NCBI GenBank assembly: GCA_963746255.1
Contig: CAVVAJ010000007.1
Coordinates: 620,001 to 684,000 of the forward strand
Source: DAOVXM01 sp963746255
GTDB taxonomy: Bacteria > Chloroflexota > Anaerolineae > Anaerolineales > UBA4823
DNA length: 64,000 bases
Reading direction: 5' to 3'
Shown here: piece by piece, positions 56,186 to 64,000 of the stretch
Numbering within the stretch: the stretch's first letter is position 1
How the letters are laid out: each line of letters opens with the position of its first letter
Notes under the pieces: model-generated
The model's input: the letters and a program-made list of their open reading frames with translations, nothing else
Told to the model about the DNA's origin: nothing
Databases searched by the model: none
Translations under genes and position numbers: made by a program

Positions 56186-57546
56186 CTATAAAGTCAGCAC
56201 CAGCGCCATGTTGGCGCCGCGGAAGAATACGCCGATAATCGTCAGGGCTACCAGGCTGGTCATCAGGAAGGTGAACAGCCCCAGCAGCGCCTCGCTGTGG
56301 TTGGCGCGCTGCCCCTTGTAGCGCACCAGCCGCAGGCCGCCGTAGATCGCCAGCAGCCCCAGGATCGAGGCTGTGAATGGCAGCCAGCCGCTGGTAACCG
56401 CATCAGGCAGGTCCGGCAGCGCCCCCGGCAGGTCGAGCCAGTACTCGTCGAGCACGACCAGCGCCGGGATCAGGTAGGCGGCTGTGACCGCGCCGATCAG
56501 CGCCGTGAGCTTGCCCACCGGCGAGCGGAAGTACAGGCCGATATCGCCTGCCTTACGGTCGAGCCAGGGCAGGCTGATCAAGCCCACCAGCACCAGCGCC
56601 ACCAGGGCGATGGCGGTCAGCGGGTGCATGTGCAGCAGCAGCTCCTGCAGCCCGGCGAAATACCAGGCCGCCTTGGCCGGGTTGGGCGAGTGCAGCGGGT
56701 TGGCGATCTGCTGCAGCGGTGCGGGCACCCACATTGCGAAGGTGGTCACCGCCGCCAGCACGGTCAGACCGACCGCGGCCTCGCGCCGCACCAGGTGCGG
56801 GATGGTCGTCAAACGCTCGACCCGCATGCCTTCCTTTTGTACGCGGCTGCGAAAGGCCGCCGTTCTTGCGCACTTTCCAGAAGTGGTAGGCCATCATCAA
56901 GACCGTAATCAGCGGGATCACCACCACGTGCAGGGCGAAGAAATTGCTCAAGGCGCCCTGGCCGACCTGCGGCCCGCCCAGCAGGAAGCGGCTCAGCCAC
57001 TCGCCGATGCGCGGGATATAGGACAGCAGCGTCGTGCTGACCGTGATCGCCCAGTAGGCTAACTGGTCCCAGGGCAGCAGGTAGCCGGTGAAGTTGGCCG
57101 CCAGCACCAGGACCAATAGGCCGATGCCGATCAGCCAGTTCATCGTGCGGCCCTGCTTGTAGCCGGCGGTGAAGAGTCACCCGCAGCAGGTGCAGGAAGG
57201 CCGTCACCACCAGCAGGTTGGCGGACCAGTGGTGCACCGCCCGGAACAGCGAGCCGAACATCACCTGCGCCTCCAGCACTTGGATGCTGGTGTAGGCGTA
57301 GTCGACGCGTGCGTCGTAGCGGAACATCAGCAGCAGCCCGGTCAACCCGAGCATGGCTGCCAGCACCGTGGCGATGCCGCCCAGCCCCCAGGTGTAGGTG
57401 AAGCGTATTGCGGGCGCAGGCACGTTGCTGGGGTGCAGGTGCAGGATGGCGTTGTTGACCACCGCCACCATGCGTGAGCGGTCGTCGCGCGCTTGTGTGT
57501 ACAACAGTCGTTCTTTCCAGGTTTTAGAGGGACTTTCCGTGGCCAT
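56186..57546 (-). CDS. cytochrome b (b6 and subunit IV parts fused), two frameshifts
   Basis: About 452 residues. Haem ligands are in helix B (VHHWSANLLVVTAFLHLLRV, 13 residues between H) and helix D (LHVVVIPLITVLMMAYHFW). Helix D has 14 residues between its histidines, the b6-type spacing rather than the bc1 type. The C-terminal half (subunit IV-like) follows from VERLTTIPHL. The position of the quinol-oxidising PEWY motif reads KAAWYFAGLQE, so its glutamate is absent. Frames break at about 57171-57180 and 56835-56838 and rejoin as LFTAGYKQGRTMNW and RTKEGMRVERL after removing one base each. Confidence 0.88.
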
Positions 57547-57626
57547 GGGAATTACTCCTCAAATCATCATAAAAATTGCTTGGATAAATGGTTTACATGT
57601 CCGTTCTTTGCATGCACTTAGCTTGC

Positions 57627-59155
57627 TTATCGCAGCACCATCGGCAGGTGGATGGTGAACCCTGCACCGCTGCTGCTGGTGTTGCCCTGATACAGGTACG
57701 CCCGGCCCAGGATCGTGCGGTCATCATGCCGGTAGTAGGGCGCGCCCACCAGCAGGTCGGGGTACTCGTCATTGTTCACATCGCCGGCGCCTCCCACTGC
57801 GTAGCCGAACTCCGCGTCGGCCTTGTCGCCGAATGCCGTCCAGGCGGGTGCCATCGTTAAGGGGTCTGCCGGCCAGCTTGCCCGGCCTAGGTAGACAAAT
57901 ACACCTCCTTCATAGGGTTGGTCGTCCTGGTAGCGCCGGGCGCCGACTGCGAAGTCGTCGTAGCCGTCATCGTTCAGGTCGCCCAGTCCCGCCACCGCCG
58001 CGCCGAAGCGGGCTTTCTCCTGCCAGCCATACAGCGGGTAGCCGGTGGCGTAGTTGGCAATGCCGCCCTGCGTCGCCGAAGTACAGCAGCACCAATCCCT
58101 CGTCCATCTCGTCCGGCGGGATGTCCACGTCCGCATCCGGTGCACCGACGATCAGGTCGTCGTAGCCGTCGCCGTCCAGGTCGCCAGCCGCGCTGACCGC
58201 GAAGCCGAACAGCGCCCCCGCCCAGCCGCTGGCCAGTTCGAGCGGTGTGTCTGATAGACCCGTCTCCGAGCCCAAGAAGACGTACGCTGCGCCGTCATTG
58301 CTCTCCAGCTTGTCGTAGTTCGGCGCGCCGACCAGCGATATCGTCGTAGCCGTCGTTGTTGACGTCGCCTGCGCCGCCCACTGCCATACCCAGCGAGGCG
58401 CCGGCTTGGGCGCTCTCGTAGTACCAGTCCGCTGACAGGTTCAACCCGGCCGCGGAACCGCAGTACAGGAAGACCGTGCCGCTCAGGTTTTCACCCGTGC
58501 TGTAATAGCGAGCACCGACCAGTAAGTCGTCGTAGCCGTCGCCGTTTACATCGCCGGCGCCAGCCACGGCGTAGCCGTACTCGCTGTCCTGCTGGGAGCT
58601 GATCACCGTCCAGCCCGCAGCTGGTTCCAGCCCATCCGCTGATCCATAGTAGACGAAAGCCGCCCCGCTCTGGTAGGAGCTTCCGTTGTACAGCGGTGCG
58701 CCGATCGCCAGGTCGTCGTAGCCGTCGCCGTTGACATCGCCCGCGCTGGCGACCGCCTGGCCGAACTCGTCGCCCTTCTTGTGCCCGCCGCGCGCCCAGC
58801 TGAACGTGTCGTGGGCCCCCTGCGGCGCGCCGTGGAAGACGAAGACTGCCCCGGCCCGGTCGAGCGCCCAGTTGCTCTTCGGCGCCCCGACGGCGATGTC
58901 AGCGTAGCCGTCGCCGTTCACGTCGCCCGCACCGCTGACCGCCATGCCGTATTCCTCGCCCGACTCCTCGCCCTCGCTGTACCAGCTGTACGAAGCGCTC
59001 AGGATGCTATCCGCTCCCGCCGCAGCCGCCAGCCAGCCCTCGCCGTGCTCGTTCGTGAGCCAGGTCGCTGCGGGGGCAGGTTGGACTGCCCACCCGTCCA
59101 GCAGTAGGGTGGCGGTCAGGCTGATCAGCAGGCTCAGCAGGAGCGGTTTGTGCAT
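57627..59155 (-). CDS. exported FG-GAP (integrin alpha-like) seven-blade propeller, two frameshifts
   Basis: About 510 residues from ATG 59155 (GGAAGGAAA upstream). Signal peptide about 1-33. Seven FG-GAP repeats are present, each with a calcium-binding D-x-N/D-x-D-G-Y-x-D loop followed by VGAP/VGAR. Two repeats have single deviations in the loop (NND). The frame shifts near 58330 and at 58066-58068, each by one extra G/C, and rejoins inside the repeats. Ends in IHLPMVLR. Likely an extracellular or periplasmic adhesion/assembly protein. Directly upstream of the cytochrome b gene. Confidence 0.85.
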
Positions 59156-59292
59156 CGTTTCCTTCCGTATCGGGCTTCCCGGGGTACCCGCTCTGGGGTG
59201 CATGGCCCAGCGGCGGGTACCTTGGCCGGAAGTCCCTCCAACCGGTTGATTTCATCAGAAGCCAACCGGGGGTAGGTTTGATAATTCTCGGA

Positions 59293-62200
59293 TTACCGCG
59301 TAAGTATCGGCAGGTAGTTCCGGCTGGCGATCTGCTCGAAGACCATTACATCTGCGAGCGTGTATTCTGACCAGGTCGCCTCGTTGTCCATGACCTTGAA
59401 GCGGATCACGTGTGCGCCGGGTTCCATCTGGACGGCGGATATCAGCACTTCCTTCTCGCAGATCCAGGTGTCCATCTCTTTGTCATCGCAGATCTTGTTG
59501 TTGTTGAAGTCTTCGCAGTCTGCGCAGGTCTTGGTCTTCTTGTCGAGCTTGCAGGTCTCCAGCTCGGCCGGGATTCGACCTCGCACAGGATCGCGCCGCG
59601 GTCGTCCAGCCACTTATAGTTGACGATCTGGTCGCCAGCTCCAAGCCGGTCCCAGTCACGCCCGGTGCCGACCAGCCGCAGCACATCCTCCGCCGATTGG
59701 TCGAGCAGGTACGAGCTGACGTACACGAGAAGCAGTTGGAGCGACATCTGTATTGAAGTTGAAGAAGATGCGCCGGAACTGCGAGTCCATGTTGGTGTAG
59801 ATCTCCTCGCCGTGCTTCGTCGATGCCGATCGGCAGCTCCTGGTTCCAGACCGCGTAGAAGCGGTCGCCGTTCGGGTTGCCGAACACGCTGGCCTCGGTC
59901 GCCAGGTCGTCGCCGTTCTCCAGCCAGTCCCAGCGCAGTTCGACTTCACCTTCCTCGCAGACCACACTGGCACTTGGATACCAGGGTTCCTCAGGATCGG
60001 TAGGCGCAGATATCCTGCTCGTCCCAGTCGTCGCCGAAGTTGGAGGCCCGGCTGTAGTACATGTCCAGCGGGACCGTGCCGGTCTCGACCGTCACCACCG
60101 TGTTGTCGCCGGTCTCGAAGGTGGCGAAGAAGCCGGACGGGTCGCGGACGTCCTCGGGATAGGTGCGCTTCGGTGTAGCCGCAGTTCTCCCAGATGCCGT
60201 CGCAGCTCGGGTCGTCGCACAGCAGGTTGGTGTAGTCCTTCTTGAGCATGCCGCCGGTGGGCGAGTAGCGCGGGTCGAGCACGGTGACCTTGGTGCCGGC
60301 CAGCTGCGAGACGTTGCGCGCCTGCTCGAACTCGCCGGCGCCGTAGGTGGTGCAGACCGAGTAGTCATCCTCGGTGTAGCCGCCGTACCACTCGCAGGTG
60401 TTGGTGCCGTCGCCGTGATGGTGACGTCCGGGTTGAGTGCTGACCAGTGGGTGTAGTCCGCCGGCAGCGTGGTCCAGGTCTGGCCGCCGTCGAACGAGCG
60501 CCGGATGTAGAGGTGGTAGGCCTCGTTGCCGATCGTGTTGGCCTTCCAGTTGGCCGCGGTGGCGTACATCATCATCACAAAGTCGCCGTCGATGAAGCCG
60601 CGGTGGCCCTTGGAGACGTCGTAGGGGTTCTCCCAGGAGGCGTCGTTCAGGTTGTCCACCGTCTGCGACCACTCGAGGACCTTCGGGATCTGGATCTGGC
60701 TGTCCTCGGCGAACCACTCCTCGTACGTCGAGCTGAACGGGAACTGGTCCGCGCAGGCTTCGCCGCTGCTGCCGTCGTCGCAGCTGCACGATGGTCGTGC
60801 CGGAGACGTTCATGCCCGTCCACCGGGCACAGCCCGAGCACGTAGTTCGGGTTGACGCCGTCGGGGTAGAGCCGGTCGACCGGCTGTTGCCACGCCCGCG
60901 TCGTCCAACGCGACGCACTCGACGTTCTCGTAGGCGAAGGGGTTGTCGACCGCCGGGTCAAAGTCGTCCGGCAGCACGATGCGCCGGGTGAAGATGTCGG
61001 CCGGGCCGCCCTGGAACAGGATGCCCTGCTTGTAGATCAGGATGCCCATCGTCTTGGATTCGCTGGCCATCGCCGCGGCCGGCGAGTTCACCATCAGGTT
61101 GACGCGGCGGGCGATCTCGGTGTCGTAGATCTCGTTGCCCCACTCGTCCACGTAGGATCTCGAAGGGCTCGCCGGTCTCCGGGCTCAAGGCCGGGGAGTT
61201 GAGCATCAGGCCCTGCGTCCCCAGCGCCGGCTTGTCGAACTCGAAGGTGTAGTACCACATGTTCTTGCCGATGTCGAAGATCGTGCACTCGGGTCGGTGG
61301 TCTGGATCGCAGCCATCGTCGCCAACGGTGCCCAGCGCCTTCATCTTTTCCTCGCCCATGCGCCACCCAGGCGCTGTCCGGGCGCCGTCGGCGTCCGAGT
61401 GTAGGACTTCATCGCCCAGCGCACGCGGGTGGAGGCGGTCCGCCCGGTCAGGGTGCGGCCGTCCTCGGTCACGCAGACGTCCAGCGTCGTCCCGCCGGGG
61501 TTGGTCCAGTCTACGGTCGCTGCGCACAGGTCGGCCGTGCCGTTGCCGTCAAAGTCGGCGTAGCAGTAGGGATCGATCAGCTCGCCGTTGGTGTCGAACT
61601 TCTGGACGCCCTTGCAGGCGTTGTTGTCGGTCAGGCGCACCGGCATCGCAAAGGGCACCGCGGCCTTGGGCTTGGTGCCGAACAGCTCGCTGGCGATAAA
61701 GTCAGCCAGCGTGCCGGGCGTGCAGTAGACGATCATCGACGTCATCCAGTGCAGACATCGCCGAAGTGCGCCAGGTCGATGTAGGTGTACCAGATGTCGG
61801 TCTTGGAGTTGGCGATCGCGCCGCACCAGCCCTCGCCCGGTCCCAGGCCCTTGCCGGGCCGCAGCCCCTCGGGGTCTTCCTGCCACTCGATGATGAAGCC
61901 GGCCCCGGGGGAGGAGGTGATGTTGATCTGGTGCGGGTCGCGCCGCCCGGAGGTCAGGCGCTCGGAGGCGCGCCAGGTGATGTCGTAGACCGGGTCGCCG
62001 ACGCTGTTGAACAGCGGGTCGCCGGTTCGTCATCCAGGTCCTGCTCGAGCGTGCCGCGGGCCACCCAGACGCAGCCGTAGGGGATCTCGCCCACCTCGGG
62101 GAAGCCCTGCGCGGTGTAGTCGACCGACTTCTGGGTGCCGCCGACGGTGAACATGTCGTCCATGTAGAGCTGGTAGCCATCTCGGTCGGTGCCGCCATCC

Positions 62201-62862
62201 ACGGTCGACCGGGTGGTCGAGCTCCGGATAGGCTGTCAGCAGGCCGGCCTTCTCCTCATCGAGCCACGAGTACAGCGGCGCGCCGCTCTCGCAGTAGCGC
62301 GAGATCCAGGCCGCCACGACCATGTTGCCCTCCACCGCGTGCACCATCTTGAAGACGTCGCCCGGGTAGGCGTGGCCGTTCTTCAGCACGAACGACGAGC
62401 GGTCGGCCGAGTCGGACAGGTTGTAGTTCTTCCAGGTGGCGCCGTCGTCCAGCGAGAGGGCCGCAAAGGCGTCCCGCTCGCCGAAGCCGGCGCCGGTCGC
62501 GATGCCGAGCGTCTCGTTCAGCTCCTCGAACTCGATGCCGTCGTTGTAGGTGATGATCAGCGGCTTGGCTTCGGGCCGGGTGTAGACCAGCGTCGCAGGT
62601 CGAGGTGTCCTGGTTGGTGCAGTCACCGGCGTAGTACTCCAGCTCGCCGGAGGTCGTGTCGGGCGGCTCGCCCTGGGTGTCCTGCGCCGGCACGTACAGC
62701 CACATGGTGCTCATCGCCGAGGCGCCGGTCATCGTGTCGCGGCGTGCGCGAGATGTTGCGCCTGAACAGCGGCCCGTCGTCGGCCGCCAGTACCAGCCCG
62801 GCCGTCAGGCCGAGCAGCAGTACTGCCGCTATGATTACTAATAAGGTCTTTTTGCCTTTCAT
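59293..62862 (-). CDS. large exported protein with BNR (sialidase-like) motifs, about 16 frameshifts
   Basis: One protein of about 1180 residues is recoverable by following frame changes. A clear signal peptide (ATG 62862, GAGGAGGC upstream; ends GLVLAA) and a C-terminal NYLPILTR bracket it. BNR motifs S-x-D-x-G-x-T-W occur at about 62455 (SLDDGATW) and 60495 (SFDGGQTW), pointing to a beta-propeller. Cysteine-pair and D-F-D-G-N-G-T-A-D motifs suggest calcium-binding loops. Frame breaks are near 62740, 62597, 62207, 62027, 61757, 61370, 61155, 60890, 60822, 60785, 60415, 60172, 60000, 59820, 59750 and 59580. I cannot name the family. It opens the respiratory cluster. Confidence 0.65.
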
Positions 62863-63116
62863 GATTGTATTGCCTCCTCAAGAGTCATCTTAAAAACTTC
62901 AATATGGAGTAACTTCAGATCCTCAAGTCTTGCCTGTCCCATAATCTGTTCGTCCTTGATCGCCTCCTTTTCTGTGCGTCCCTCCGGCCGGTGTGGGCGG
63001 GTTGTCGGGAGGGTGGGGGGGTTAACCGTCAAGACCCGTGGCTGCCGCCGCGTCCCCCTGCTGTGGCGCTGCTACCGCGTGGGTCATGTTTCCAGGTCCT
63101 CGCCGCCAGTTCATCT

Positions 63117-63341
63117 TCACTCGTCTAGCATGCGCAGCGCGGGGGTGCCCCGGCTGGGCGGCTCCTGGATAAAATCTCGCTCGGTTTGCTGGCTGAGATA
63201 GTCATATAAATCTGTTAGGCTTGCGTAGTTGCGGCATTCGCCGCTGGCCACGTTCTGCAGGGAAGCCCGCCACTCCCCGTCGGGGTTCTCCTTCCAGATA
63301 CGCAGCAGGTACGATTGGTAGTAGCGGTGCGATGTAGTCAT
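63117..63341 (-). CDS. small conserved hypothetical protein
   Basis: 74 residues, opening with HRYYQSYLLRIWKE and continuing with GEWRASLQNVASGECR and YASLTDLYDYLS, so it is a compact alpha/beta domain without membrane segments. I recall similar short proteins in Chloroflexota, function unknown. Located about 250 bases upstream of the BNR gene on the same strand. The stretch 62863-63116 between them holds only that gene's leader. Confidence 0.55.
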   Translation of the reverse strand: MTTSHRYYQSYLLRIWKENPDGEWRASLQNVASGECRNYASLTDLYDYLSQQTERDFIQEPPSRGTPALRMLDE

Positions 63342-63612
63342 ATGCCTCTGCTGGAATGCTGTGATGGGTTGCTATTGTTATTATTAGGTTAAGCCGTTAT
63401 ATCCGTGTTATGGCGGCGTGAATATAAGCGTGAAATGGCGTGTTCTAACCTTAAAAATTTCATAAGATTTGTGACAAACCGCAATTTGCCGTTCCGAGGG
63501 AGCCCAGCGACTGCAGAAGCTCGTTTTTTCTGCCAGAATTCAGGCTCTTTACCGGCTGGTATCCCCACAATTGCTGTGTGATCAGGGTGTTACCCCCACA
63601 TATCTGGACATG

Positions 63613-63770
63613 GCAACGCTAAAGCGTTGCTCGGGAGTATACCCTTGGCGACCCTGCGGGTCGCTGCAAAACTTCATGTCTACAGATGAGCTTGACGGCA
63701 ACGCGAAAGCGCTGTTCGGGAGTGTCCCCTCCGCAAAACTCCATGCTTATAGAAAAGCTTGATGGGAACC
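63613..63770. repeat. two imperfect direct repeats with hairpins
   Basis: Unit 1 (about 63611-63690) has GCAACGC-taaa-GCGTTGC and GCGACCC-tgc-GGGTCGC hairpins. Unit 2 (about 63702-63770) repeats GGCAACGCgAAAGCG, GGGAGT, GCAAAACTtCATG and TAGAaAAGCTTGA words without the second hairpin. No gene is evident from 63342 to 63784. Confidence 0.55.
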
Positions 63771-63784
63771 GCTAGAAGTTGGGG

Positions 63785-63887
63785 GGAACCTGTTGATGAT
63801 GTGCAGGGCAGCGAATGCCCACAGTTCAGCGGTGAGGTCCAGGCTGATTTTTGAGTAATAAATTATTTTTTCCGCTTGGTTCGAATG
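63785..63887 (-). pseudogene. IS5-type transposase 5' remnant, copy 4 (inverted)
   Basis: Reverse complement of the start of copies 1 and 3: TTCGAACCAAGCGG, the AAATAATTTATTACTC run, and CAGCCTGGACCTCACC. The tail is GCCCTGCACATCATCAACAGG. Short and without a start codon. Nothing is recognised from 63888 to the window end. Confidence 0.55.
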
Positions 63888-64000
63888 ATGGGCTGCGATG
63901 TTGGGAGGACGGAGTAGGACGAGGGTTATTTATAGAACAAAAGTACTATAATAGTCGAGTTTTGAGAAGCGTTCTTGGAAGGGGTTTTGATTTCAGAGCT

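Overview
The window looks like a chromosomal piece of an uncultured bacterium, most likely Chloroflexota (Anaerolineae-like). This is inferred from gene content, not from a marker gene: many exported WD40/PD40/CAP-LysM lipoproteins, a conserved 56-residue membrane protein, the SCO1664/DUF3090/phosphomutase trio, large multihaem cytochromes and intergenic repeats of the CHPERSEGSR type. No rRNA or tRNA gene was seen. Base composition changes along the window: about 50% GC at the left, AT-rich at 9.9-12.1 kb, and clearly GC-rich from about 42 kb to 63 kb.

Left part (0-9.5 kb): DNA alkylation repair genes (an alkyltransferase-like protein and 3-methyladenine glycosylase I), a beta-ketoadipyl-CoA-type thiolase, and a minus-strand acyl-CoA/keto-acid operon (CoA-transferase alpha and beta, then a ThDP-dependent E1 alpha and beta pair without E2/E3). 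A hairpin-rich dispersed repeat interrupts this area. From 9.5 to 23 kb is a decayed, repeat-rich stretch: a split HEPN-like protein, a 5'-truncated IS30 transposase joined to about 19 copies of a short palindrome, IS5- and IS21-type remnants, and fragments of a universal stress protein and an S1 domain. Three exported proteins (alpha/beta hydrolase, CAP-LysM, PD40 propeller) sit inside it.

Middle (21.6-46 kb): ordinary chromosomal genes: EamA transporter, homoserine dehydrogenase, the SCO1664/DUF3090/histidine-phosphatase trio, RarA, an HtrA lipoprotein protease, HAD hydrolase, hydroxyacid dehydrogenase, lipid kinase, DUF429, radical SAM. A plus-strand run follows: a delta-1-pyrroline-5-carboxylate-type aldehyde dehydrogenase behind a good sigma70 promoter, a second CoA-transferase pair, a CPBP protease and an L-lactate permease. 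Then come two WD40 lipoproteins and an M29 aminopeptidase.

Right part (46-64 kb): MutS2 and a GIY-YIG nuclease lie among two families of tandem intergenic repeats. They are followed by a minus-strand respiratory cluster: exported BNR-repeat protein, seven-blade FG-GAP protein, fused b6-type cytochrome b, Rieske protein, and 6-haem, 12-haem and 23-haem cytochromes c. The cytochromes carry 41 CxxCH motifs in total. This bc-like complex with a large haem wire is the most interesting system in the window.

A recurring technical theme is single-base frameshifts in otherwise conserved genes, where checked mostly extra bases in short runs, densest in 51-63 kb. They look more like uncorrected sequencing or assembly errors than gene death, so several genes are given here as one CDS across a frameshift.
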